DNA from: Candidatus Helarchaeota archaeon
Lineage (GTDB): Archaea > Asgardarchaeota > Lokiarchaeia > Helarchaeales > HEL-GB-A
Assembly: GCA_016840125.1 (NCBI GenBank)
Contig: JAEOSY010000397.1
Span: 1 to 64,000, forward strand
Reading direction: 5' to 3'
Length of the DNA: 64,000 nucleotides
In this document: in pieces, positions 27,679 through 36,425 of the stretch
Position numbering within the stretch: position 1 is the stretch's first letter
Layout of the letters: every line of letters starts with the position of its first letter
Position numbers and translations under genes: made by a program
Notes under the pieces: model-generated
The model's database searches: none
Told to the model about the DNA's origin: nothing
What the model saw: only the letters and a program-made list of their open reading frames with translations

Positions 27679-28863
27679 TCAACAGACTTTTAAATTTTTA
27701 AATTTTTCAATCTGAGCAGGAGTATAGCCAACATTTTTTAAAATCTCATCTGTGTGTTCACCCAATTGAGGGGCAATTGTTCGAATGGATGCGGGGGTTT
27801 CATTTAAGCGAATGGAGGGGGCGATTTGTTTTACAATCCCATGCGAACTAACCTGCTCAATAATCATTTTTCGGTATTTCACCTGAGGATCATTTTCAAC
27901 CTCCCAAATTTCGTTTAGAGGAGCTACACACACTTCATTTTCGCGTAATATCTCCCACCATTCATCCCGGGTTTTGGTGAGAAATATTTTCGTAAATTCT
28001 TCTTTGACGAACTCCTGCTTTTTCAAATTCATATAAAACTTCTTTAGATCTGGACGATCGAGAGCTTTAACAAGATTAGTATAAAACTTGGGTTCAAGGG
28101 CCCCAATCGTAAGATATTTGCCATCCTTACATTTGTAGAAATTATAAGAAGCAACCGCGCCACTCACTTGAGTTTCGCCACGGGGTTGCTTTTCATCATT
28201 CGTCAAATAGGAAATTAAAGGTATTTGAAGCCAAGACAGAGTTCCATCCATCATGGAAATGTCTATATATTGACCCCTATTTGTTTTTACGCGTGAAAGC
28301 AAAGCGGTTAAAATACCAATGACTGCATTCAAACTTCCCGCACCGATATCCGCCACCTGCGCACCTTGGAGAACGGGTTCGTCTGCGCCAGTAAGGGATG
28401 CCATTCCTGATACCCCTATATAGTTAATATCATGTCCAACCATATGGCTATATGGACCATCTTGTCCGTAGCCAGTGATTGAGCAGTAGATGAGGTTTGG
28501 ATTTATGTCTTTCACTATTTCGTAATGAAATCCAAGACGTTCCATAACCCCTGGACGGAATTGCTCAACTAATACATCCGCATTTTTAAGGAGGCTCACG
28601 AAAATCTGTTTCCCATCATCTGATTTTAAATCAAGAGTCATACTTTTTTTATTACGATTAAGTGATTGAAAGACTGCGCTTAGTCGATTCATAGCCTTTA
28701 AAGGACCGACTAATGGGGGGAGTCGTCTCATGAGGTCTGGTCTGGTGGGAGATTCAATTTTAATAACTTCTGCCCCGAAATCGGCAAGAATTGAAGTCGC
28801 AAAAGGTCCTGGTAATAATGTAGTCAAATCGATTATCCGAATATGATCCAAAGCGAGAACCAT
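27679..28863 (-). CDS. Class III (CaiB/BaiF-type) CoA-transferase
   Basis: 394 aa from ATG 28863, preferred over ATG 28878 because GGTGTGG lies 6-12 bases before it. N-terminal signature IRIIDLTTLLPGPFATSILA and ADFGAEVIKIESP, the active-site stretch LNRNKKSMTLDLKS, QFRPGVMERLGF, ITGYGQDGPYSHMVGHDINY (the Asp that forms the acyl anhydride lies here) and GGQYIDISMMDG-like NRGQYIDISMMDGTLSWL. It transfers CoA between carboxylic acids, with roles in carnitine, bile-acid or formyl/oxalyl metabolism in known relatives; alpha-methylacyl-CoA racemases belong to the same fold. The specific substrate is open. Confidence 0.87.
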   Translation of the reverse strand: MVLALDHIRIIDLTTLLPGPFATSILADFGAEVIKIESPTRPDLMRRLPPLVGPLKAMNRLSAVFQSLNRNKKSMTLDLKSDDGKQIFVSLLKNADVLVEQFRPGVMERLGFHYEIVKDINPNLIYCSITGYGQDGPYSHMVGHDINYIGVSGMASLTGADEPVLQGAQVADIGAGSLNAVIGILTALLSRVKTNRGQYIDISMMDGTLSWLQIPLISYLTNDEKQPRGETQVSGAVASYNFYKCKDGKYLTIGALEPKFYTNLVKALDRPDLKKFYMNLKKQEFVKEEFTKIFLTKTRDEWWEILRENEVCVAPLNEIWEVENDPQVKYRKMIIEQVSSHGIVKQIAPSIRLNETPASIRTIAPQLGEHTDEILKNVGYTPAQIEKFKNLKVC

Positions 28864-29074
28864 TTTTTTCCACACCATATTTAAAGAGAGAGTACATAAA
28901 AAAGGAGAAACTATTCTAAAAGAGTTTACTACAAAAATTCGTGCTTCATTCTATTTGAGTTTACTATTAAAATAACCTTTATGAGATATAATTCATAACA
29001 TCAACATACTTCAGAATTAATGTTATTATTAATTAGAGTTTATTTAACAAAAGAATTTACGTTGGGAATATAAC

Positions 29075-29503
29075 TTGGCAGATATTGTTGAATTCTGGAT
29101 AGTAAATCATTCAGGTATTCCTTTGTTCTGTTATTCTCCTGATGAAGAATTGGATAGTACTTTAGTAGGCGGATTTTTTTCAGCAATTCAGGCATTTGCA
29201 AAACAAATATCCGGTGATCACTTAGATGAGGATGAATATATCGAACAGCTGTCATTGGGTAAATTTTCCTTCACTTTTTTATCAAACGATACTCATCAAT
29301 TATTTCTTATTGCAAAATCTAAGAAGAAGATTAAAGCGAAGAAAATTAGTTCGCATCTAAAAAAGATAGATGAGATGTTTATAAACCAGTTTCATGACCA
29401 AATTTCTAATTTTAGAGGTGATTCTGAAGTTTTTAACTCGTTTCTTATCGAGTTCAAGATGTATTTTGAGGATAACTTTGCCCGATTAAAGGGGATGTGG
29501 TAA
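29075..29503 (+). CDS. Stand-alone longin-like (roadblock/longin superfamily) domain protein
   Basis: 142 aa from TTG 29075, the only start in a frame closed by a stop at 29045. Predicted order is beta-beta-alpha-beta-beta-beta-alpha-alpha: EFWIVNHSGIPLFCYS, LVGGFFSAIQAFAKQI, SFTFLSNDTHQLFLIAKSKK, then helices. The LVGGFFSAIQAF helix matches LISGFLTAISAF in the cytoplasmic domain of the giant protein at 58857 and, more weakly, the C-terminus of the GTPase at 53000. Longin-like proteins are expanded in Asgard archaea, and in eukaryotes they pair with small GTPases in membrane traffic. Two bases separate it from the next gene, a 7TM protein. The fold is inference from pattern. Confidence 0.6.
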   Translation: MADIVEFWIVNHSGIPLFCYSPDEELDSTLVGGFFSAIQAFAKQISGDHLDEDEYIEQLSLGKFSFTFLSNDTHQLFLIAKSKKKIKAKKISSHLKKIDEMFINQFHDQISNFRGDSEVFNSFLIEFKMYFEDNFARLKGMW

Positions 29504-29504
29504 T

Positions 29505-30092
29505 TTGGCTTGTGATAATTGTATTGGCTTACTTGTAGTTTCGATTGTATGTCTACTAATAGCGATTCATCTGATATTCAAATACCGTGCTGACAAGAAC
29601 AAATATACGCTTTATTTGACCGTTTTCTTCCTCATGGGATTTATCGCGTGGTTTTTATGGTTTCTCTCTACTGAATGGGTTTTCAATGTTTTCGATTCTA
29701 TTAAATTATTTTTACAGACCTTGAGTTTAATCGCTCAAACAGTTTTGTTATTGTTCGTTTTTGATGTTTTTGAAGTCAAGAAAGCGCTTCGTATAGTAGC
29801 AGTAGTACTCGTTGCTTTAAGTGCAATATTTCACCAGTTCTACTATGATCTGCATATTTTGATATATGTTTCCACAATAATCATTATTCTAAACTGCATC
29901 CTGTTCTACTTAAATTGGCGGAGAAATGAGGATATCAAATCGCTCGGATTTCTAATTAGTCTCATTTTTCTCCTCATCGGCGAGGGAGCTGGCCCATTTG
30001 TACCAATCATCCAGGGAATATTTTTAATCATTGTTGCGGCAGTATGGGCTGTTACATTCTCGGGTCTCCTAGAGAAAATGGTCACTAAATAA
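29505..30092 (+). CDS. Polytopic membrane protein (about 7 TM) of unknown function
   Basis: 195 aa from TTG 29505 with GGATGTGG just upstream. About seven hydrophobic helices run through almost the whole length (LLVVSIVCLLIAIHLIF, TLYLTVFFLMGFIAWFLWFL, LLLFVFDVFEV, VAVVLVALSAIF and more). It contains no known motif. It follows the longin-like gene by 2 bp, so the pair is co-translated and may act together at the membrane. It recalls in outline the 7TM protein at 13015, but I see no clear sequence match. Confidence 0.6.
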   Translation: MACDNCIGLLVVSIVCLLIAIHLIFKYRADKNKYTLYLTVFFLMGFIAWFLWFLSTEWVFNVFDSIKLFLQTLSLIAQTVLLLFVFDVFEVKKALRIVAVVLVALSAIFHQFYYDLHILIYVSTIIIILNCILFYLNWRRNEDIKSLGFLISLIFLLIGEGAGPFVPIIQGIFLIIVAAVWAVTFSGLLEKMVTK

Positions 30093-30131
30093 CAAGATTC
30101 GATAATGAAATGAAAGAATTTAGGGGAAAAA

Positions 30132-30455
30132 TTGAAAGATAACAAAATTAGAGGCATAATACTGAATTTCGTTCACACGGAAACAGGCTGGGGAAATCCC
30201 CTACGACCACATTGCGAGATCGAAAATTTATACCTCAGGGAAACAACGGAACTACCAGAGGGAAATCTCAAGGTTGAATTTCAATACAATTTTGATGAAG
30301 ATGGCTGGTCCCAATATGATAAAACGCATGTGTTAATGGGGATGGTAATAATCGATGCAGGGGGAAAATTATGTGAATCGACTTTAAAGGAAACCCATAC
30401 GGGAATCGCAGCCATTTGTAAGCCTTATAATTCAAACAATAACAATCAGGAATGA
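30132..30455 (+). CDS. Hypothetical 107-aa soluble protein
   Basis: TTG start with GGGGAAAA upstream. The sequence is beta-rich (IRGIILNFVHTETGWGNP, NLKVEFQYNFDEDGWSQYD, VLMGMVIIDAGG) with two Trp-Gly/Gly-Trp pairs and an Asn-rich tail. No family is recognised. It lies 40 bp after the 7TM gene and may be the third gene of the longin-7TM unit. Confidence 0.5.
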   Translation: MKDNKIRGIILNFVHTETGWGNPLRPHCEIENLYLRETTELPEGNLKVEFQYNFDEDGWSQYDKTHVLMGMVIIDAGGKLCESTLKETHTGIAAICKPYNSNNNNQE

Positions 30456-30565
30456 CGTGAAAGCACAGTTTAAAGACGGATAACAGCGGTATTTTTCAAT
30501 TAGATCGATTTTTAAGAAGATAAATTGAACTGTTTTTTGAAATAAATCCAGAGGGATAGCACAAA

Positions 30566-32224
30566 ATGAAACGCTTGAGAAAATTGTTCGTATTATTATT
30601 CATTTTCAGCTTAATTTCCATTACTTTTATCGGGCTCTTCGAGTTTCAAACGACTGATCGAAGTATACCCGAGGAAATTCCCTTAACCTCCGCGGCGATT
30701 TTAATTGATGGAAATGCACAGCTTGCTGCCGCGAATATGTCGGCAGGGGCGGACGGAACCGAAAGCAATCCATACGTGATACGTGATCAGGTGATAAATG
30801 GAGGGGGTAATCCTTGTATCTCCATTTCCAACACGGATGCCCACTTCGTGATCAAGAATTGTACGGTGTATAACGGTGGCTCTGGGATTTATTTTTATAA
30901 TGTAGAAAATGGGAGGGTAATTAATAATACGGCCCGGGATACTTCGGATTACTATTTAGGAGGAATTGGAATTCTTCTTAGGGGCAGTAGATATAACACC
31001 GTCGCCAATAATACGGTTTATAACATGGATGGCATTGGGGATCCTTATTCTGGAACGGGTATTATGGTATATCAATCTTCCATTAATAACACACTGACAG
31101 GTAATATCATCTATGCAAACTCAGGAGGATTAGGTGGGATGGGTGAAAATTCGGGGAATGGGATCAGTTTGATAACTGATTGCGAAAATAACACTGTGGA
31201 TGGGAATATCATTCATAGTAATGTCGCTACGGGTGATAGCGTTAGGTGCGGTAATGGAATTCTGTTGTACGATAATTGTGATCAGAACACGCTGATAAAT
31301 AATATTATCTACAACAATAGTGGGGCTGTTGAAGAGAATTCTGGAAATGGAATCGCGTTAAGGTCGAGTTGTGATGGCAATACCTTGAAAGGGAACATAA
31401 TTTATAACAATACGGTACATCCAAACCCAGATTCATCAGGATGTGGAATCTCGCTGAGACAAAGTTGTTATGATAATCTCATGATTTCTAATATCCTCGC
31501 CAACAATTCTCGCGCTGGGATTTTTCTCGGATTAAACTGCGATAGAACTAGGATTATACAAAACCTCATTAAGTTCAATGCAGATTTTGGGGTGAATGTG
31601 AATATCTCCACCACGGATGATACATTTATCTATTATAACATGTTCTGCAAAAACTCCAATGGAAGCATACTGGTTTCTGACCAGATTGGTGACTGGGGTA
31701 TCAATACTATCATATTAGCTAATATATACGAATGCGACGAGTCCGATTATGATAATGATGGATTATTCAACTGGGAAGAAGTATTGTTGGGCACACAAAT
31801 ATATTCAATTGATTCGGATAATGATGGGCTAAACGACACTGCTGAAGTACAGCTTTATAGCACAAGTGCAATTCATCCAGATAGTGATGGAGATGGTCTC
31901 TCCGACGGGATCGAGGTGCTAACTTTGGGTACGGATGCGACCAACGCCGACACTGATGGAGACGGGCTCTCCGATGGGGGCGAAGTATTGACCTTGGGCA
32001 CGAACGCAACCAACACCGACTCGGATGGGTACTCGGATGGGGCGGAAGTCGCCGCGGGCACCGATCCGTTGAACCCCCGTGATTATCTAGGACTAATTTC
32101 TCCGCCAGATGATGCTTTGTTGTTCGTTTTTCTCTTAGCTACTGTATTGGGAGTTTATGGGGCAGTAATTACCGTTGCCTTCTTGAAAAAAGGACCAAAA
32201 GCAGGAAAAAATCTATCTAAGTAA
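30566..32224 (+). CDS. Surface protein: right-handed beta-helix plus calcium-binding type-3 repeats, membrane-anchored
   Basis: 552 aa. A signal or TM helix (LFVLLFIFSLISITFIGLF) is followed by a NosD-like parallel beta-helix (about 65-385) whose rungs repeat the pattern N-x-IYNNxxGIxLxxxCxxNTLxxN. From about 390 come thrombospondin-type-3-like Ca2+ repeats (DYDNDGLFNWEE, DSDNDGLND, DSDGDGLSDG, DTDGDGLSDGGE, DSDGYSDGAE). A single TM helix (LLFVFLLATVLGVYGAVITV) with a basic tail ends it. This architecture is common in archaeal S-layer-associated and carbohydrate-binding proteins. It is extracellular; the ligand is unknown. Confidence 0.8.
   Translation: MKRLRKLFVLLFIFSLISITFIGLFEFQTTDRSIPEEIPLTSAAILIDGNAQLAAANMSAGADGTESNPYVIRDQVINGGGNPCISISNTDAHFVIKNCTVYNGGSGIYFYNVENGRVINNTARDTSDYYLGGIGILLRGSRYNTVANNTVYNMDGIGDPYSGTGIMVYQSSINNTLTGNIIYANSGGLGGMGENSGNGISLITDCENNTVDGNIIHSNVATGDSVRCGNGILLYDNCDQNTLINNIIYNNSGAVEENSGNGIALRSSCDGNTLKGNIIYNNTVHPNPDSSGCGISLRQSCYDNLMISNILANNSRAGIFLGLNCDRTRIIQNLIKFNADFGVNVNISTTDDTFIYYNMFCKNSNGSILVSDQIGDWGINTIILANIYECDESDYDNDGLFNWEEVLLGTQIYSIDSDNDGLNDTAEVQLYSTSAIHPDSDGDGLSDGIEVLTLGTDATNADTDGDGLSDGGEVLTLGTNATNTDSDGYSDGAEVAAGTDPLNPRDYLGLISPPDDALLFVFLLATVLGVYGAVITVAFLKKGPKAGKNLSK
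31860..32077 (+). repeat. In-frame tandem repeats coding for Ca2+-binding DxDGDG loops
   Basis: Imperfect direct repeats of about 69 bp code for two near-identical units (GLSDGIEVLTLGTDATNAD and GLSDGGEVLTLGTNATNTD) plus a shortened third (YSDGAEVAAGTDPLNP). Base composition is visibly richer in G+C than the rest of the gene, consistent with recent unit duplication or with transfer of this segment. Confidence 0.7.
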
Positions 32225-32243
32225 TCATCATAGATTTTTAACC

Positions 32244-32251
32244 TTTTTTTT
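32244..32251 (+). terminator. T-run after the beta-helix surface protein
   Basis: Eight T residues about 20 bases after the stop, preceded by another short T cluster, at the end of a long monocistronic-looking gene. Typical archaeal intrinsic termination sequence, seen only as composition. Confidence 0.4.
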
Positions 32252-32327
32252 AATCAGAAAAAATTCTTTTTTAATTAGTCAAATAAATAAAGGTTTAACG
32301 GATTTCAGTTATTAATGGGTGAATATT

Positions 32328-32630
32328 GTGTTGTCACGCAAACAAATCCTTAATAAGTTGAGGGAAGAACTGCCCATTCTAAAAAAACAATTTAGTATCA
32401 AAAGGATTGGAGTTTTTGGGTCATATGCAGAAGAAACTCAATTACCAGAGAGTGATATAGATATAATTGTTGAATTTGAAAAGTCTATTGGGTTAACTTT
32501 TATGGATTTAATCGATTATTTAGAAAATCTATTCAGAAAGAAAGTAGATATTTTGACTTCAGCGGGATTAAAGAGTATCCGGATAAAAAAAGTTGCAGAA
32601 GATATTGAAAGCAGTATCGTTTATGCCTAA
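32328..32630 (+). CDS. MNT-type minimal nucleotidyltransferase (MntA-like antitoxin)
   Basis: About 100 aa. GTG 32328 or TTG 32331 is likelier than GTG 32319 because GGGTGA sits just before. The nucleotidyltransferase signature IGVFGSYAEETQLPESDIDI (GSx10D-x-D) is intact, so it should bind nucleotide and metal. In MntA-HepT pairs this enzyme AMPylates the HepT RNase and neutralises it. Here the overlapping downstream frame is only a HepT stub, so the antitoxin may be an orphan. Short length and the operon layout match the family. Confidence 0.82.
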   Translation: MLSRKQILNKLREELPILKKQFSIKRIGVFGSYAEETQLPESDIDIIVEFEKSIGLTFMDLIDYLENLFRKKVDILTSAGLKSIRIKKVAEDIESSIVYA

Positions 32631-32742
32631 AAGGGGAAGATATGAAGCTCTTAACGATATTAAGGAAGTAATTGGAAGAATTGAGAACTATAATGAGAAA
32701 CTAGACAATGACCGTTTTTTAGAAGGAGACCACTTATTATGA
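32623..32742 (+). pseudogene. Truncated HepT-like toxin remnant (39 codons)
   Basis: ATG 32623 overlaps the last bases of the MNT gene, as in intact MntA-HepT operons. The frame reads MPKRGRYEALNDIKEVIGRI then ENYNEKLDNDRFLEGDHLL and stops at TGA 32740. This corresponds to the first helix of HepT only; the RX4-6H catalytic region and the rest of the ~110-aa domain are absent downstream. It is therefore probably non-functional. Too short for most gene callers, which would leave the MNT gene looking single. Confidence 0.6.
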
Positions 32743-32811
32743 GGTTGTTTTATAAAGGGATTTATTCTTTTAATAAACTTATATTATTCATAAGATACGG
32801 AGTGGAATAAA

Positions 32812-34473
32812 TTGTTTAATAAAAAGGCTTTACCCCTATCTATAATTGTAGTAAGTCTACTATTGATAATGATGTTTTCAGGGATACAACCAACAAACGC
32901 TTCATTTTCAACAGCGCCAATCACGGATTCTGGGAATGATGTGTTCAGGATCAATATTATGGACCCTTCTGACAATGCAACGGGAGATTACATGGATTCG
33001 ATCGACCTTACGGGTCTCACACGTTCTGGACAAATAATCACAATTAACTTTCAAGGTAGTTGGCCAACTGGAATATCTTCAAATGCTAGTTGTTTGGTCT
33101 CTGTTGACACAGATGATAATGATTTTTGGGACTATTTTGTTCTCTGGTGTGCAGCAATTCCTTCAGCTAATTCGGTCGTTCTTTTCAAGAATGCATCTGC
33201 TGGCTATTGGGATGGAACAGGATGGAATTTTAATATCCTCTTAGCCACGAGTATAGGATCTGCATCAGGGACGTCAATTACCTTCACAATTCCTGCAGGC
33301 GCCTATACAGTATCAGCAAGTGATGAGTACGTGATTCAATGTACCAACATGGACGCCAATTATATGTACTATGATTGGGCACCTGACCAAAATCCATCAA
33401 ATAATGCACCGGTACTATCAACTGGAGGAGTTACCCCTACATCAGGAGTTTTAGCTACAGTCTTCAATTATTCTGTAACTTACACAGATGCGGATAACGA
33501 TCCACCTACTAACATGCAAGTCGTGATAGATGATACTGCTCACGACATGACTAAGGTTGATTCAGGGGATAATACATACACGGACGGTTGTTTATATAAC
33601 TATACAACCACGTTAGGTCAAGGAGGTCACAATTATTATTTCATTGCTAGTGACGGGAATGATACAGCTCGACTACCGGCGAGTAACTATTATTGGGATC
33701 CAAGTGTTGGTACAACTCAACCAATTTTGTCTAACGCGTCTCTAACCCCTGATTCCGGGACAATGGAGGATTATTTCACATTTAAAGTAATTTACACCGA
33801 TCCTGACAATGATCCACCTACGTTTGTCTCTCTTAAATTTGGTTCGTCAATAACTTATCCGATGACAAAAGAGAATCATAATGATAATGATTATACTGAT
33901 GGTGTCACTTACAGAACAACATGGATGCTAGGTGAAGGCATAACGCTCTATTATTACGAAGCTAGTGATGGTGGGGCAACTACTAGACTACCTGGTGCGG
34001 GATCGTACTCAACACCCTATGTCAGACGAACACTCAGACTTTATAGTCTGGATTGTTCACCACTTGATGGCTATAAAGCGACATTGTTCACTTTTACCAT
34101 AAGATACGAAGATCCTCTAAATACATCTCCCACTTATATAAGAGCTTACATTAACGATGTTCCATATGACATGAGCAAAGCAAATCCAAATGATCACAAC
34201 TACGTGGATGGATGTATCTATAATTATAGTACTTTTCTAACCTATGAGAATAATCATTATCGATTCCAAGCAAGTAATGGGACTCATGTAGTAATGAATC
34301 CCCACAATGGTGATAATGTTGCGGGACCGATGCTTTGGGATGGTGATCGGCGACCTACAATACCTGGATTTACATTTCCCTTTGTAGTACTTATTTGTGG
34401 ATGTATTGTAATGACATATTTCCTCATGAGACGTTGTCTTTTCAACCCACCCAAAAACATCAAAATATATTAG
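32812..34473 (+). CDS. Secreted surface protein with three Ig-like repeats and C-terminal IPGF anchor
   Basis: 553 aa with TTG start. Signal peptide (ALPLSIIVVSLLLIMMFSGI) first, then a beta-sandwich domain (about 35-195). Three tandem ~95-aa repeats follow (about 200-500), each built on the pattern TPxSGxxxTxFxYxVxYTDxDNDPPT ... MTKxxxxDNxYTDG...Y. The C-terminus RPTIPGFTFPFVVLICGC and the basic MRRCLFNPPKN tail form a TM anchor like that of the protein at 21220. It is displayed on the cell surface; the partner is unknown. Confidence 0.75.
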   Translation: MFNKKALPLSIIVVSLLLIMMFSGIQPTNASFSTAPITDSGNDVFRINIMDPSDNATGDYMDSIDLTGLTRSGQIITINFQGSWPTGISSNASCLVSVDTDDNDFWDYFVLWCAAIPSANSVVLFKNASAGYWDGTGWNFNILLATSIGSASGTSITFTIPAGAYTVSASDEYVIQCTNMDANYMYYDWAPDQNPSNNAPVLSTGGVTPTSGVLATVFNYSVTYTDADNDPPTNMQVVIDDTAHDMTKVDSGDNTYTDGCLYNYTTTLGQGGHNYYFIASDGNDTARLPASNYYWDPSVGTTQPILSNASLTPDSGTMEDYFTFKVIYTDPDNDPPTFVSLKFGSSITYPMTKENHNDNDYTDGVTYRTTWMLGEGITLYYYEASDGGATTRLPGAGSYSTPYVRRTLRLYSLDCSPLDGYKATLFTFTIRYEDPLNTSPTYIRAYINDVPYDMSKANPNDHNYVDGCIYNYSTFLTYENNHYRFQASNGTHVVMNPHNGDNVAGPMLWDGDRRPTIPGFTFPFVVLICGCIVMTYFLMRRCLFNPPKNIKIY

Positions 34474-34541
34474 AATTCAATTCTCATTCCCCTTTTTTTA
34501 ATGACGTAAAATTGGAATTTCGCGACGTTAATAGTTTTCAA

Positions 34542-34901
34542 CTATTGCCAGAATCTAATAGTATCCTTTTGTAAAATTAATAAAAAGTGCTTAGAGAGGT
34601 CATAATTCCAATCGTCAAGTAGATCAATAAGCCTAGGTTGAATGAAGTCAAGAGTTGCAGGTTCAATTGCTAGATAGATAACTTGTATTTTAAACTTCTT
34701 CCAAAGAAACGTGAAATCTTTATCACGAGTAATTAGTATTAGAGTATCCTGCTTTACATTTTTGGATAATTCCCCGTTCTTAATCCCTAACCAATTTAAT
34801 TCTTTAATTGTAGCGCATTGAATCTCACGATCAGTGAAAATCTGTTTAAGTTTGACTGGTACATTCTCATCCAGTAGGAACTTTACTTTCTTTAGAACCA
34901 T
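34542..34901 (-). CDS. DUF5615 PIN-like toxin
   Basis: 119 aa from ATG 34901, which has GAGGTTG upstream (ATG 34922 would add seven residues). KFLLDENVPVKLKQIF gives the first acidic residue of the PIN-like fold, ILITRDKDF the second, followed by the PARLIDLL-like helix (QPRLIDLLDDW). DUF5615 proteins pair with DUF433 antitoxins, whose gene lies directly upstream with an overlap of about 35 bp. Predicted RNase toxin; activity not shown by sequence alone. Confidence 0.82.
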   Translation of the reverse strand: MVLKKVKFLLDENVPVKLKQIFTDREIQCATIKELNWLGIKNGELSKNVKQDTLILITRDKDFTFLWKKFKIQVIYLAIEPATLDFIQPRLIDLLDDWNYDLSKHFLLILQKDTIRFWQ

Positions 34902-35118
34902 AGATGACAACCTCACCAGCAATCATTTCTTTAGCATAGGCAATAATTTCCTGAATTTGTTCGCGAGTTATTGATGGAAAATTCATTAGAATTTCGTCAA
35001 AGGATTTTCCCTCTTTTAGCCAGTCAAGGATATCTAGTACCAATACTCGAGTTCCTTTAATGGTGGGTTGTCCCCCACATATCTCAGGATCGCGGACTAT
35101 ATGTTCAAATTTACTCAT
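34867..35118 (-). CDS. DUF433 (VapB-like) antitoxin
   Basis: 83 aa. The family core is complete: IVRDPEICGGQPTIKGTRVL then VLDILDWLKEGKSFDEILMN and FPSITREQIQEIIAYAKEMI, a winged-helix DNA-binding unit. It overlaps the DUF5615 toxin gene, the standard arrangement of this toxin-antitoxin type, and is expected to autoregulate the pair. The intact pair contrasts with the broken MNT/HepT locus 2 kb upstream. Confidence 0.85.
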   Translation of the reverse strand: MSKFEHIVRDPEICGGQPTIKGTRVLVLDILDWLKEGKSFDEILMNFPSITREQIQEIIAYAKEMIAGEVVIYGSKESKVPTG

Positions 35119-35234
35119 AATTCATCCATTCTAATATTCTATAATAATTAATAAAACAGGAGCTAATAAAATGATATCTAATTTATCGAAGTTCAAATTT
35201 TTTTATTGAATAAAACAAAAAAAAGTAAGGAAAA

Positions 35235-36416
35235 CTATCTCGAGAATATATGGATGAGCTGTGAGAGCCCTGCTGCGGGCCAGCCCATATTTTGCTGAAG
35301 GGCATACTTAATATTATCGACTTGCCGTTTTCCTGTTTCACCTTGGAACTGCCAGAAGATTTCAGCAGTCATCGCAATCCCGGTCGCACCGAGGGGATGC
35401 CCCCGTGCTATGAGCCCACCACCTGGGTTGGCAGAGATCTTCGCATTCAGTTCAGTTTCACCCTCTTCGATCATCTTACCCCCTTCTCCTTTTTTGCAGA
35501 ATCCGAGATCTTCGTAATGGAGTATTTCAGCGGGAGCAAAACAGTCATGCACACAGGCTAGGTTGATATCTTTCGGCTCGATCCCCGCCATTTTATACGC
35601 CCCTTTTGCACATCGACGGGTCTGTTCAAAAGAGAGCCAATCTTCGGTGGGATATTCACCTGCGGATGAAACTTGTGATGATGCGGCGATATAGACGGGA
35701 ACCTCAGCGTATTTTTTTGCAATGTCTTCGCTTGCTAAGATCACGGCAGCAGCCCCATCGGTAATCGGGCAGCACTGTAATTTAGTTAAGGGGGTTGAGA
35801 CCAACTTGTTCTTCGGAGTGTTTGGGTTCATAACTTCTTCTAAGGTTCGCTCCTGTTGAAATTGCGCATAGGGATTTTTAGCCCCATTGTTATGGTTTTT
35901 CACGGCGACTTGAGCGATTTGCTTATAGGTTGTTCCGTATTCATAACAATGGCGGTTCGCCATAAGCGCAAAGATGCCTGGAAGTGAAACAGCGCCAAAG
36001 CTCATTAGTTTCGCATCGAGATCCACAGCTTTCATATCAAGAAGGATAGAAGTCTGCGCTCCAGTCACTTCCGCCATTGAAGCCCCATACATTTTCTCAA
36101 TCCCCAAGCAGATCACTAAATCATAAAAGCCCGCGGCGATTGAGAGGTATCCTTCTCTGAGACATGTGCTACCGGTAGCACAGCCATTTTCAATCCGTGA
36201 GATGGGAATTCCCAATATCCCAATGTCACGCAGGGTCTGATGCATGGCGCCTACACCACCTGTGCTTCCTAAATACCCAGCTTGAACATCTTTTTTATCG
36301 ACTTTCGCGGAATCAATCGCGTTTTGACAGGCTTCAGCCCCAAGGTCGGCAAAAGATCGACGGGTTTGTCGCCCGAACTTGGTCATTCCAGCCCCAACTA
36401 CTGCAACTTTTCTCAT
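35235..36416 (-). CDS. Thiolase-family acetyl/acyl-CoA acyltransferase (SCP2/thiolase-like)
   Basis: 393 aa. The nucleophilic Cys is in IENGCATGSTCLREGYLSI; HDCFAPAEILHYEDLGF and NPGGGLIARGHPLGATG carry the catalytic His residues. This is the archaeal or SCP2-type thiolase, which usually forms a complex with a DUF35 protein; that partner is encoded 9 bp upstream. It condenses or cleaves acyl-CoA units (acetoacetyl-CoA formation or the last step of beta-oxidation). It is the last gene of the acyl-CoA operon that starts at 43879. Confidence 0.88.
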   Translation of the reverse strand: MRKVAVVGAGMTKFGRQTRRSFADLGAEACQNAIDSAKVDKKDVQAGYLGSTGGVGAMHQTLRDIGILGIPISRIENGCATGSTCLREGYLSIAAGFYDLVICLGIEKMYGASMAEVTGAQTSILLDMKAVDLDAKLMSFGAVSLPGIFALMANRHCYEYGTTYKQIAQVAVKNHNNGAKNPYAQFQQERTLEEVMNPNTPKNKLVSTPLTKLQCCPITDGAAAVILASEDIAKKYAEVPVYIAASSQVSSAGEYPTEDWLSFEQTRRCAKGAYKMAGIEPKDINLACVHDCFAPAEILHYEDLGFCKKGEGGKMIEEGETELNAKISANPGGGLIARGHPLGATGIAMTAEIFWQFQGETGKRQVDNIKYALQQNMGWPAAGLSQLIHIFSR

Positions 36417-36425
36417 TTTCTCACC

